The notes below the pieces were generated by a model. That model ran no database searches and had not been told where the DNA came from. It saw nothing but the letters and a program-made list of their open reading frames with translations. Made by a program: the position numbers and the translations under genes. Below, one piece after another: positions 26,974-35,726 of a stretch of 64,000 nucleotides of DNA; position 1 is the stretch's first letter; each line of letters begins with the position of its first letter. The stretch is from Petrimonas sulfuriphila (GTDB taxonomy: Bacteria > Bacteroidota > Bacteroidia > Bacteroidales > Dysgonomonadaceae): assembly GCA_038561985.1 (NCBI GenBank), contig CP073276.1, positions 2,232,001 to 2,296,000 of the forward strand, given 5' to 3'.

Positions 26974-26991
26974 AAGTTTCTATCTAAAAAA

Positions 26992-27612
26992 TCACATCTT
27001 ATTCATCCCCCACACCTCCCGCAACATCTCATTCGTTTCTTCCAAATCAAACACATTCAAATCCCATTTTTCCCCTCGTTTCATCCCAAGCCATTCACGG
27101 TATTCCTTATGCTGTGGGTGTTTTGGATCGTTTATAGCCTCCACCATATTGTAAAAGCCCCAAATTCCACCGCAATCTTCTTCGAGGTTAGAACCTTTTC
27201 CTCCCAAGCATACAGGATAGAGAACCGTATCATCAGAAACTTCGATTAATTCGATGGTATGTTTCCAATCATCGCCAAAATCATATATATACACCATTTT
27301 TTGTTTGAGTTGTCTGAAATAGTCTTCCAATTTAATTTTTTCAGCATCGTATCGTTCTCCGTAAGGAAATGTGTCCGGATCAGAGAGCGGTCTGATTTCA
27401 ACTTCGGCATCATCTTCGTAAATATACATGATGCAGGGTGTACTCCTCCATCCGCTGGGCGAAAATTGATACATATGATAATTACGCCACCCAAATAGCA
27501 CTTGGATTGCTAAATGAAAATCATCGAATGAGATGGTGCTGTTAACTTTTACTTTTCTCCAAATAGGAGGTTTGGAGCTACCGTCAATTTTGATTTTAAA
27601 TGTAAATGTCAT
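26992..27612 (-). CDS. Plasmid pRiA4b ORF-3 family protein
   Basis: This 206-residue protein has the family pattern: FKIKIDGSSKPPIWRKVKV at the N-terminus, FHLAIQVLFGWRNYHMYQF, and the central VYIYDFGDDWKHTIEL motif, ending with a CLGGKG...EDCGG(I/V)WG segment. The family was first seen on plasmid and IS1096-type elements and its function is unknown. It lies 30 nt downstream of cas6 and upstream of the crRNA-like RNA and cas8, so it is embedded in the cas locus but probably transcribed with cas6. Confidence 0.9.
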   Translation of the reverse strand: MTFTFKIKIDGSSKPPIWRKVKVNSTISFDDFHLAIQVLFGWRNYHMYQFSPSGWRSTPCIMYIYEDDAEVEIRPLSDPDTFPYGERYDAEKIKLEDYFRQLKQKMVYIYDFGDDWKHTIELIEVSDDTVLYPVCLGGKGSNLEEDCGGIWGFYNMVEAINDPKHPQHKEYREWLGMKRGEKWDLNVFDLEETNEMLREVWGMNKM

Positions 27613-27642
27613 AACTTTTGAGTTAATTGATTTATGAAAACG

Positions 27643-28413
27643 TTAGCTGTTTTTGACCATCCCAAATCCCTGACTATTTTTCCCACCAACCCCACACTCA
27701 TACGCAATCTTTATCAACTCCACCGGTGCAGTCAATTGAAATTTGCACATAAATCCACGTATTTTGGTTTCTTGCGGTGTACCGGATTTAATAGCGATAA
27801 GGGCAGATTTTGGCGCGGTGAGCGCTTTGAGGGCAAAAGGGAAGTCGGTTTCGGGAAAATCTTCTCCCTTAAAGGCCTTATATTTATTTAGTAAGTTTAT
27901 TTTTACCTGTTCATATGCTTGCGGATGGTCGGGAGCAATATAATCTTCCCCGCCGTCATCCCGTTTGAGAACAATGCAAGCTGGCGAAAGAGTTTCAAAT
28001 ATCATTGTTTCTTCAAACTCTGGTGGCGGAACCATTTCCACACTTTTCACCTGAAAACGCACGTTCGCCTGCCTGTTACCCAAATCAAAACTTTGCTCTT
28101 TGAATAAACCTTGAATGAATTCTTGTGTGCTTCGTCCGGGAAGGAATGAAATCAGCCACTCCACCGTATCGGATTGAATTTCAATAAACGGCGGTTTTAT
28201 TCGGTAGTTTGGAATATGTAAGCGTGAAAACGTAAAGAGTTTGAAAGTCAATTTGTCCGCCAGGTAGCCATTGTTGTGCAGCCATGCAGCGTATTCTTCG
28301 TTAGCACTATACAGTATTTTGTATAGTGCGGCTGACATTTCGTATTGGTAGTTGAGCGGAAGTCGGTTCCTGAATGTAGTGTTATCAATATTTAAGGTAA
28401 TTTTGAATCTCAT
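27643..28413 (-). CDS. cas6: CRISPR pre-crRNA endoribonuclease Cas6
   Basis: Cas6 cleaves repeats to release crRNAs with the 8-nt 5' handle. The 256-residue protein starts MRFKITLNIDN and has the Cas6 features: an N-terminal ferredoxin-like fold (LPLNYQYEMSAALYKIL), FSRLHIPNYRI, and the C-terminal glycine-rich loop GVGGKNSQGFGMV. It is the first gene of the locus and is separated from cas8 by the pRiA4b gene and the crRNA-like RNA. It would also be needed to process that RNA if it matures like a crRNA. Confidence 0.93.
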   Translation of the reverse strand: MRFKITLNIDNTTFRNRLPLNYQYEMSAALYKILYSANEEYAAWLHNNGYLADKLTFKLFTFSRLHIPNYRIKPPFIEIQSDTVEWLISFLPGRSTQEFIQGLFKEQSFDLGNRQANVRFQVKSVEMVPPPEFEETMIFETLSPACIVLKRDDGGEDYIAPDHPQAYEQVKINLLNKYKAFKGEDFPETDFPFALKALTAPKSALIAIKSGTPQETKIRGFMCKFQLTAPVELIKIAYECGVGGKNSQGFGMVKNS

Positions 28414-28839
28414 TTCTTACAAAGTGAGTTGACTTTAATAATTAAGAACGGAATAAAATTAGGTATTAATTACATGTATTGCAAATAAATGCTTATGAAA
28501 AAAACTTTATTAATAATTTATACAGCTAACGGTTCAAAGCACCCCTTTTACATCTCAGAAAAGTAGCTTTATGCGGATTTCTACTCATCCTTTACTAACT
28601 CCTAAAAACCGGCCTCATCAAATCTTGTTCTATCTTTGGTATTCTGTATTTGATTACTGCTTTTTCCAGGCAGAGACACTCATTTTATTTTATCAATTAA
28701 CTTAATTGTTTTGTTTTCTTTTTAGGTACCGGCAACCTTGTACGTAAATCTGTATCTTGCAGTTTTCTACCCAATTCATCATCTTTGGCTATCAGAAATG
28801 GATACGTATAAGATACAAATATTCCGAATAGTCATTTTT
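28414..28839. other. Intergenic region upstream of cas6 with a possible gene remnant
   Basis: These 426 bp have no intact gene. The cas6 promoter should be here; the best box is TTTATTTG on the minus strand near 28483, one mismatch from TAnnTTTG. On the minus strand a short open stretch (about 28833 to 28704) reads LFGIFVSYTYPFLIAKDDEL and RTRLPVPKKK before a stop and has no start codon. It may be a decayed 3' fragment of a gene, but I recognise no family. Confidence 0.4.
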
Positions 28840-30111
28840 TCATCGCAATATTTCTTTTAGATTCCATGCCTGCAAATGCCTTATTCCACCCCTTAGAGGC
28901 AATGTTGCATCATCAAGTGATACGACAATTTTCTCAAAATTATCACCAATGGATTCGAGAGCGGAATATTCACGTTCGACGGTAGATTCATCCGAAAGCA
29001 AATACGTACTTTGTATATAGATCACACGATCAGCTTTCTTAGCTACAAAATCGACTTCCTTGTTTCGTAAAACACCGACATAAACATCAAATCCGGCACG
29101 ACACAGCTCTAAGTATATCAGATTTTCTACAAGATATCCAAAACCATAACCAAACCCCGGATAAAGATAATTTTTGTAGGCTAAATCATTCATGTAAAAT
29201 TTAGCATTACCCGATAACGTGTCTTTTCCTTTTATATCATATCGGTCGCAACGATGAATTAAAAACGTATCTTCGATATATCCGATATAGTTAGATATCG
29301 CATCATAGCTTACTCTTCGTCCCTGTCCTTTGAAATACTTTACAATACTTGATATGGATATTAGATTAGAAGCGTTGTTCACCAAAAACACAAAAATATC
29401 TTCAAGCAGTTTGGGATCACGAATGTTATTACGTTGAATTATATCCCTTAATAAAACGGTGTCTTTTATTGCGGAGATATAATTGCGTTTAAGTTCTTGC
29501 TTTTGGAGCATAAATAATTCGGGTAGTCCGCCACCATCCATGTAAGCCATATAACTTTGTTTGCCCTTGTCTTGCCCCGTTATTCTCAAGTATTCCGAAT
29601 AACTGTAAGGGAAAACTTCGAAAGATACATATCGTCCTGATAGGAGTGTGGCTAAGTCACCCGAAAGCATTTTAGAATTGGAGCCGGTAATGAATATCTC
29701 GTAACTGTCCGAATAATCCTGAGAGTATGAATTGACAACTTTTTCCCATTGTTCTATTATTTGGACTTCGTCAATGAAAATATAAACTTTCCCTTTGGGT
29801 TTAAGTTCTTTCTTATAAGATTTTATGAGTTCGTCTAAATCTTTGTATGTACGAAGGAAGTCCAGATCGGCAAATTCGCGATTTATAAACAACGTATTTT
29901 CAGGCTTTACACCATTGTCGATAAGCTGTTTGCCCACTTGTCGCAAGATATAGCTTTTGCCGGAACGCCTTTGTCCGACAAGCACTTTAATTAGTCTATT
30001 TCCTATAAAATCGACTATTTTTTCTGTATATTCTTCGCGTTTAAAGCCAAAATCAAATGTTTTAGCCCCCCATAAGTTATACTTTTCTATTCTTGCAATT
30101 CTTTCGTCCAT
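28840..30111 (-). CDS. ATP-binding protein, AAA_14 with DUF4143
   Basis: The 423-residue protein has an N-terminal AAA domain (Walker A VGQRRSGKSYIL; Walker B KVYIFIDEVQ; sensor EIFITGSNSKML) and the C-terminal DUF4143 domain (NLIYLELCRAGFDVYVGV and EVDFVAKK). DUF4143 resembles a PD-(D/E)xK nuclease fold. These ATPases are common and numerous in Bacteroidales, with unknown function. It appears monocistronic with its own promoter, so a link to the CRISPR locus is not implied. Confidence 0.92.
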   Translation of the reverse strand: MDERIARIEKYNLWGAKTFDFGFKREEYTEKIVDFIGNRLIKVLVGQRRSGKSYILRQVGKQLIDNGVKPENTLFINREFADLDFLRTYKDLDELIKSYKKELKPKGKVYIFIDEVQIIEQWEKVVNSYSQDYSDSYEIFITGSNSKMLSGDLATLLSGRYVSFEVFPYSYSEYLRITGQDKGKQSYMAYMDGGGLPELFMLQKQELKRNYISAIKDTVLLRDIIQRNNIRDPKLLEDIFVFLVNNASNLISISSIVKYFKGQGRRVSYDAISNYIGYIEDTFLIHRCDRYDIKGKDTLSGNAKFYMNDLAYKNYLYPGFGYGFGYLVENLIYLELCRAGFDVYVGVLRNKEVDFVAKKADRVIYIQSTYLLSDESTVEREYSALESIGDNFEKIVVSLDDATLPLRGGIRHLQAWNLKEILR

Positions 30112-30127
30112 AATCGAATATTTTGCA

Positions 30128-30135
30128 CAAATGTA
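30128..30135 (-). promoter_or_regulatory. -7 box of the DUF4143 ATPase gene
   Basis: On the minus strand TACATTTG matches TAnnTTTG 17 nt upstream of the ATG. The -33 position at a 19-nt spacing reads TTCG rather than TTTG. Confidence 0.55.
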
Positions 30136-30185
30136 ATTCTTTTTCGTTTATATACGAATATATTTAATTATTTATTTGATTTTTA

Positions 30186-30216
30186 TTTGTCCATAATCGA
30201 AAAAAATGTATATTTG
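30186..30216 (+). promoter_or_regulatory. Perfect Bacteroidota promoter for the candidate ncRNA at 30223
   Basis: TTTG (30186-30189), 19 nt, TATATTTG (30209-30216) is a full match to TTTG-N19-TAnnTTTG. No reading frame follows for hundreds of bases on the plus strand. Confidence 0.85.
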
Positions 30217-30222
30217 CAAGAC

Positions 30223-30400
30223 CAAGAAATAGATGTTTGGAGAAGTTCTTTACATTTTAGAGAAATACAATCGTAGGTTTATCCGTAGGGGATAAGTATT
30301 GTTTGAGACTGTAATATATCCAAATACAGCGGATTAATAGATGGGTGTTCCGCACCCGTCCATACCGCCAGAAGCTCGTCTAAATGAGGGGCTTTTCTTT
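30223..30400 (+). ncRNA. Candidate structured small RNA, about 178 nt (6S/Bacteroidales-1-like?)
   Basis: A strong promoter, no coding frame, and a hairpin with T-rich tract at the end (AAGCTC...GAGGGGCTT then TTCTTTT, 30372-30396) define a stand-alone transcript. Internal helices include ACAAT/ATTGT enclosing TTATCC/GGATAA (about 30267-30302) and GGGTG/CACCC (30343-30357), closed by GCGG/CCGC. The 13-nt motif CCGTCCATACCGC at 30356-30368 is shared with the candidate RNA at 8900-9086 at a similar distance from the start. Length and promoter-terminator layout fit the Bacteroidales-1/6S-like class, but this needs a covariance model. Confidence 0.6.
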
Positions 30401-30556
30401 TGTAGATGCCGCAAGCAGCCACTTTCCCACATTTTACCCCGTTTGTACGAAATATCATTAACTATATGGAAAACATTTCACCGTTTTCACCTGTATTTTA
30501 ACAGAAATGGACATAAAAAAGGGGAGCTACTTTTTCGTAACTCCCTGGTTTTCAGG

Positions 30557-30629
<73 letters not shown>

Positions 30630-30716
30630 ATCGCTTTTTTAATTGCGACTGCAAAGATAAAAGGATTTTTTACAAATAAAAAATTTTTGGAACAAAAATA
30701 TGCGGAAATTATCCGG

Positions 30717-31742
30717 TTATTTTCCAATTGGATTCCATCCCTGCGCTTTCAATTCCATTTCCTGTCCATCGCGGGTAACCAGGTAGCACCCTTCTTCGGG
30801 TTTAGTGATGTGGCCCACAAGATGTACGCCCGGCAGGGCAGACACTTTCTCGTGAAGAGACAAGGGAACGGTAAAAAGCAATTCATAGTCTTCGCCGCCG
30901 TTTAACGCAACGGTTGTGACATTCATATGGAATGTTTCTGCCATTACGGCGGTTTGGTAATCGATGGGTAGCCGTTCCTCGAAAATACGGCAACCCGTGT
31001 TGCTTTGCTTACAGATGTGGAGGAGGTCTGACGATAATCCATCCGAGATATCAATCATTGCCGTGGGGACTATTTCCTGTCCGGACAGGAACTGAACAAT
31101 GTCTTTCCGGGCTTCCGGCTTGAGCTGGCGTTCAAGGATATATTCTTTCCCCGAAAAATCAGGTTGAAAATCCGCTTTTCCTCCGAAAACCGCCTTTTCA
31201 CGTTCCAACAATTGCAGGCCCATGTATGCCGCACCGAGGTCGCCCGAAACAAATATCAGGTCGGTATCTTTGGCTCCGTTTCGGTATACGATTTTTTCTT
31301 CATCAGCTGTGCCGACACAGGTTATGGAAATAGAAAACCCGGTTAGCGATGATGTCGTGTCGCCTCCTACGAGATCAACACCGTAAATTTCACATGCAAG
31401 TAATACCCCGGCGTAGAAAGTTTCCAGATCTTCAACCGAAAACCGTTGAGAGATACCCAACGAAACCGTTATTTGCTGTGGTTTTCCGTTCATCGCATAA
31501 ATGTCGGAAAAGTTGACAACTGCCGATTTATATCCCAAGTGTTTCAACGGAACGTAAGTCAGGTCGAAATGAATACCTTCCAGCAATAAATCGGTGGTGA
31601 CAAGCGTCCGTTTGTCCGAGTTGTCTATAACAGCAGCATCGTCTCCCACTCCTTTTTTTGTTGTGGGTTGCGTGAGTATTATATTTTTGGTGAGGTGGTC
31701 TATTAATCCAAACTCTCCTAAGGTGGAAATTTCTGTACGCAT
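30717..31742 (-). CDS. thiL: Thiamine-monophosphate kinase
   Basis: ThiL phosphorylates thiamine monophosphate to the active diphosphate in the cytoplasm. The 341-residue protein has the N-terminal GEFGLIDHL and GVGDDAAVI motifs, the metal-binding TTDLLLEGIHF motif, VVNFSDIYAMNG and VDLVGGDTTSS, all diagnostic, and the C-terminal ALNGGEDYELLFTV. It follows punA by 11 nt, so lpxK-punA-thiL form one minus-strand unit. Confidence 0.96.
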   Translation of the reverse strand: MRTEISTLGEFGLIDHLTKNIILTQPTTKKGVGDDAAVIDNSDKRTLVTTDLLLEGIHFDLTYVPLKHLGYKSAVVNFSDIYAMNGKPQQITVSLGISQRFSVEDLETFYAGVLLACEIYGVDLVGGDTTSSLTGFSISITCVGTADEEKIVYRNGAKDTDLIFVSGDLGAAYMGLQLLEREKAVFGGKADFQPDFSGKEYILERQLKPEARKDIVQFLSGQEIVPTAMIDISDGLSSDLLHICKQSNTGCRIFEERLPIDYQTAVMAETFHMNVTTVALNGGEDYELLFTVPLSLHEKVSALPGVHLVGHITKPEEGCYLVTRDGQEMELKAQGWNPIGK

Positions 31743-31753
31743 AAATTAACTGC

Positions 31754-32566
31754 TTACATTCTTTCCACAATTGCCCGCATAATTTCTGCCATTTTGGGCT
31801 GAGCAATTTTTGCAGCTTCCTGTACCTCTTCGTGTGAAACTTCCACAATTTTTCCGACTACACCTAGGTCAGTAATGATGGAAAAAGCCAATACTTTCAT
31901 TTTGGCGTGGTTGGCAACGATAACTTCGGGGACGGTGGACATGCCTACGGCATCACCGCCGATAACGCGGAAGAAATGATATTCTGCAGGCGTTTCAAAC
32001 GTCGGGCCGGATACGCCTACGTACACACCGTGCTGTAACTTGATGTTTTTCTCTTTGGCAATTTCCATCGCCATTAACCGGAGTTCTTTGTTGTAGGCTT
32101 CGCTCATATCGGGAAATCTTGTTCCCAGTTCGTTGTAGTTCTTGCCGTGAAGCGGATGCTCGGGAAACATGTTAATATGATCTTCAATGAGCATGATGTC
32201 GCCCACGTCGAAGCTCGGATTCATTCCGCCGGCAGCGTTTGATACGAAAAGATATTCAACACCCAAAGCCTTGAAAACACGGATGGGAAAAGTTACCTGT
32301 TTCATGTTGTATCCTTCGTAAAAGTGAAAACGCCCTTGCATGGCCAGTACTCTTTTACTGCCGAGTGTTCCGATGATGAGTTTTCCGCTATGACCCTCCA
32401 CGGTCGAAACCGGGAAGTTGGGGATTTCGGTGTAAGGAATTTCAGTTTTATCATTAATCTCCCGGGCTAGTTCTCCCAGTCCGGTTCCTAAAATGATAGC
32501 GGTATTGGGAACATCACCGATTCTATTTTTTAGATAATCGGCTGTTTGATTGATAGCTTCTAACAT
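31754..32566 (-). CDS. punA: Purine nucleoside phosphorylase I
   Basis: The enzyme splits inosine and guanosine with phosphate to base and ribose 1-phosphate. The 270-residue length and motifs (IILGTGLGELA phosphate loop, VSTVEGHSGKL, MQGRFHFYEGY, VSNAAGGMN, SGPTFETPAEYHF, GMSTVPEVIVANH) match the trimeric PNP family. Its start lies within the end of lpxK (44-bp overlap), supporting co-transcription and coupling. Confidence 0.96.
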   Translation of the reverse strand: MLEAINQTADYLKNRIGDVPNTAIILGTGLGELAREINDKTEIPYTEIPNFPVSTVEGHSGKLIIGTLGSKRVLAMQGRFHFYEGYNMKQVTFPIRVFKALGVEYLFVSNAAGGMNPSFDVGDIMLIEDHINMFPEHPLHGKNYNELGTRFPDMSEAYNKELRLMAMEIAKEKNIKLQHGVYVGVSGPTFETPAEYHFFRVIGGDAVGMSTVPEVIVANHAKMKVLAFSIITDLGVVGKIVEVSHEEVQEAAKIAQPKMAEIMRAIVERM

Positions 32567-33641
32567 GTTTGTTGATTTTTTTATTAAATGATTCTTTTTC
32601 GTTTTTTTCTAAAAATACTACTTCTATGGGGATATAGTACAATCTTTTTTTCACCTCTTCGTCAAGAAACGACAATGCATGAAAGCGTACAGCATCTTTC
32701 TCGGTAGTTACGATCATCTTATCGTCGTCGTCCACATCCAGGGCGTTCATTTCCCGTACAACTTCCTCAATATCTTCTTTTTTAAAAAAATGGTGATCGG
32801 GAAAGTATTTCGGATATAAATTGTACGTTTTCAGTTCCAGCTTTTCTACTAACGGCTGAGGTGATGCAATTCCGGTAATCAGAAAAACGTGCTTTTTGCG
32901 CAAATCATCGGGCTCGAGAATTTCCGGTTGCAACTCGGGGAAAACAGGTATGAGGTTACCGTAATCAAAAGTGGTGAAGTACAGATCCTGATAAGGAAAT
33001 AAATCGAGGCCGTTTTCATAAATACGGAAGTCGATGGGTTGCATATCGCGGCTGCATTTGGTGACAATGACGATTGAAGCGCGGTCTTTTCCCTGTAACG
33101 GCTCTCGCAAGTTTCCTGCGGGAAGTAATTTGTCCTCGTAGACCGGGCGGTTACTGTCAACCAATAAGATGGAGAGAGACGGAGTGACGTAACGGTGTTG
33201 GAAACCGTCGTCTAGCAGAATGACCTGGGGTCGCTCTTCTATGTCGATGGATTGTATTTTCTCTATGGCGCTTCTCCTGTTTTTATCCACCACAACGAGT
33301 GTTCCGGGAAATTTCTGCTTTATTTGAAGCGGCTCATCACCCACATCCTGTGGCTTTGAATCGACGTCTACAATCCTGAACCCTTTGCTTTTCCGCTTGT
33401 AACCCCGGCTTAGGACGGCCACTTTATATCTTGACGATAATAAGTAGATAAGGTATTCAATGTGTGGTGTTTTTCCTGTGCCCCCCACAGTGATATTCCC
33501 CACACAAATAACGGGAATATCAAACTTGTGCTGCTTCAGGATTTTCGCATCAAACAACCTGTTCCGAAAATTCACGCCAAGCCCGTACAACCACGATAGT
33601 GGCAGCAACGAACGTCGTATATCGGGAACGGGTGAATCCAT
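32523..33641 (-). CDS. lpxK: Tetraacyldisaccharide 4'-kinase
   Basis: LpxK adds the 4'-phosphate in lipid A synthesis at the inner membrane. The 372-residue protein has a short N-terminal amphipathic/hydrophobic segment (LLPLSWLYGLGVNFRNRLFD), the P-loop GNITVGGTGKTPHIEYL and the LLDDGFQHR motif typical of LpxK. The C-terminus overlaps punA. An lpxK gene shows the organism makes lipopolysaccharide. Confidence 0.95.
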   Translation of the reverse strand: MDSPVPDIRRSLLPLSWLYGLGVNFRNRLFDAKILKQHKFDIPVICVGNITVGGTGKTPHIEYLIYLLSSRYKVAVLSRGYKRKSKGFRIVDVDSKPQDVGDEPLQIKQKFPGTLVVVDKNRRSAIEKIQSIDIEERPQVILLDDGFQHRYVTPSLSILLVDSNRPVYEDKLLPAGNLREPLQGKDRASIVIVTKCSRDMQPIDFRIYENGLDLFPYQDLYFTTFDYGNLIPVFPELQPEILEPDDLRKKHVFLITGIASPQPLVEKLELKTYNLYPKYFPDHHFFKKEDIEEVVREMNALDVDDDDKMIVTTEKDAVRFHALSFLDEEVKKRLYYIPIEVVFLEKNEKESFNKKINKHVRSYQSNSRLSKK

Positions 33642-33682
33642 CTTTTGTTTACAACTTTAGATTACGCGTTTTAAAGCCTGTA

Positions 33683-35458
33683 TTATTTTATATTCAACTC
33701 ATACGGAATACGTGCTTGGATATAATCCTGATCTTTGAGGTTTTTCAAGAACATAAACTTATCGTAGCTTTCTCCCAGATAACTTTTTAACGTCTTGGCG
33801 GCCAATTCTTCCTTGTCTTTGCTGAAAATCTCCTCAAACGGTGACCTTATCCTTGGATACTCGAAAACAGCATAGCTTTTGCCTAAATTAGCCATTTCAG
33901 CCGCGATACGGATAGCTTCATCGACCCCGCCCAGTTCATCTACCAATCCAATTTCCTTGGCCTGATTTCCTGTCCAAACCCTGCCTTCGGCATATTTGGC
34001 CAGGCTATCTTTCAGCATTCCACGGCCTTCGGCACATCTGGTCAGGAACAGATCGTAACCGCTGTCCACATAAGCTTGCATCATAGCTGCTTCCTGAGCG
34101 TTGAAAGCTCGGGAAACGTCTCCGAAATCAGAGAATTCATTAGTTTTAACTACGTCTGTATCGATGCCCAGTTTATCAAGTGTGCCGCTAAAGTTAGGAA
34201 ACATACCGAAAATGCCTATAGAACCTGTGATGGTGGTGGGTTGAGCAACAATTTTATCAGCATTACACGCAATATAGTAACCGCCCGATGCAGCCATGTC
34301 ACCCATAGAAACAACTACCGGTTTTTCCGACTTCAGATCGGAAATTGCTTTCCAGATTTGCTCCGAGGCATATGCGCTTCCGCCTCCCGAATTGATGCGA
34401 AAAACAACCGCTTTAATGTCATCGTCTTTCCGAAGTTTTTCAATCTCGTTTACGAAATATTTATCCTGAATGCCATTAGGCCTATTGCCGGATGCAATTC
34501 CTCCTGTGGCGTATAGCAAGGCGATGGAGTTTGTTGATTTCCGTATAGCCGGTGTTTTTACTGATTTCATTTCCGCAACCGTTGCCGACGGAATTTTAGT
34601 ATCAGTATCTATCCCGAGCAGTTCCCGGACATAATTTTTCATTTCACTTTCGTAGAGAACGGTGTCGACTAAATTTCGGGACAACAGGAAATCGGTTTTT
34701 CTGAGCATTGGAAACTGATTGGCGATCGAATCTATTTGCATAGTTTCCATATTTCTGGATGCAGCCATATCGGTTTTCATAGTATTCCAAATATCTGTAA
34801 TGAATGAGTTCACCTGTTCTCTGTTGGCTTCACTCATTTCGGTTTGGGTAAAAGGCTCTGCAAAAGATTTATAAGTGCCCACTTTAAACAGTTGCATTTC
34901 TACGCCGAGTTTTTGCAACGCGTCTTTATAAAACAGCGGAACTGAAGCAATTCCGTGAACATCGAGCATCCCCTGAGGATTGATGGCCACCTTATCAGCA
35001 ACAGAAGCCAGATAATAGCCGTTTTGAGTGTATGTATCGGCATATGCAACGATAAACTTGCCACTTTTTTTAAAATCCTCCAACTCTTGCCGTATTTCTG
35101 CCAATGTAGCAGTGGAAGCTGCAAAAAGACGTGTATCCAGATAAATACCTTTTATCTTGTCGTTATTTTTTGCTTTACGGATGGCTCCAATGATGTCGTT
35201 CATACCTATGGCAGATGGGACTCCACCTACCAGGTCGGTAAACGGGTCACTTTCCGCAATACGTTCCTGTATGGCGCCTTCGAGTCTTAGATTTAAAACG
35301 GAGTTATTTTGCAATACAAATGATTCCTGTTTGCCAAAAGAACCCATGATCGAGCCCATCATAGCAAACATGATCAGCATTGAAATAAGCGAAAAAATAA
35401 AACTCGCGATGATGAAGCCCAATGCTGATGCAAACATCATTTTAAAGAAATCTTTCAT
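33683..35458 (-). CDS. sppA: Signal peptide peptidase SppA, 67K type
   Basis: SppA is a membrane-bound serine protease that degrades cleaved signal peptides. From ATG 35458 (MKDFFKMMFASALGFII) it has 591 residues and one N-terminal transmembrane helix; an upstream in-frame ATG at 35728 would place 90 unrelated residues before it and lie upstream of a promoter box. The tandem-domain form carries the Lys in the YYLASVADKVAINPQG region of the first domain and the nucleophile Ser in MAASGGYYIAC of the second. It lies 41 nt upstream of lpxK. Confidence 0.94.
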   Translation of the reverse strand: MKDFFKMMFASALGFIIASFIFSLISMLIMFAMMGSIMGSFGKQESFVLQNNSVLNLRLEGAIQERIAESDPFTDLVGGVPSAIGMNDIIGAIRKAKNNDKIKGIYLDTRLFAASTATLAEIRQELEDFKKSGKFIVAYADTYTQNGYYLASVADKVAINPQGMLDVHGIASVPLFYKDALQKLGVEMQLFKVGTYKSFAEPFTQTEMSEANREQVNSFITDIWNTMKTDMAASRNMETMQIDSIANQFPMLRKTDFLLSRNLVDTVLYESEMKNYVRELLGIDTDTKIPSATVAEMKSVKTPAIRKSTNSIALLYATGGIASGNRPNGIQDKYFVNEIEKLRKDDDIKAVVFRINSGGGSAYASEQIWKAISDLKSEKPVVVSMGDMAASGGYYIACNADKIVAQPTTITGSIGIFGMFPNFSGTLDKLGIDTDVVKTNEFSDFGDVSRAFNAQEAAMMQAYVDSGYDLFLTRCAEGRGMLKDSLAKYAEGRVWTGNQAKEIGLVDELGGVDEAIRIAAEMANLGKSYAVFEYPRIRSPFEEIFSKDKEELAAKTLKSYLGESYDKFMFLKNLKDQDYIQARIPYELNIK

Positions 35459-35487
35459 AAATTTGTGTTCTAAATTGATTATAAGCA

Positions 35488-35495
35488 CAAAAATA
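35488..35495 (-). promoter_or_regulatory. -7 box of the sppA promoter
   Basis: On the minus strand TATTTTTG matches TAnnTTTG 29 nt upstream of the chosen sppA start, and the -33 position carries TTGC. This supports the shorter SppA start. Confidence 0.6.
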
Positions 35496-35678
35496 GAGAA
35501 AAAAGAATTATATTGCAATTGAAAACAATTACAATTTAGTTTCTTTATACTTGTAAGATAATTTATTATTGTAGTGATCGGGGTTTTATACCTCATAAAT
35601 TGTTTTGAGAACAAAAGACCACGAAAGAACCTATAATAGTTAAAAAAATATAAAGAATAGGGGTGAATGGATAAACCG

Positions 35679-35705
35679 TGCAACGTTTTTTCATTTTTTC
35701 CATCT
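35679..35705 (+). promoter_or_regulatory. Candidate ECF-sigma promoter upstream of the sigma gene
   Basis: TGCAAC (35679-35684), 16 nt rich in T, then CATCT (35701-35705). The same arrangement with near-identical spacer sequence occurs at 57876-57902. The AAC -35 element and CATCT-like -10 are typical of ECF sigma factors, so this could be the autoregulated promoter of the sigma gene 22 nt downstream. Confidence 0.65.
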
Positions 35706-35726
35706 TTACTAATGTAAGCGATAAGC

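Noticed and set aside
26780-26991. A CreTA toxin-antitoxin module
   Set aside because: The seed matches the cas promoter itself and I see no separate small toxin transcript or mini-ORF in the 212-bp gap, so a cas-regulating RNA fits better.
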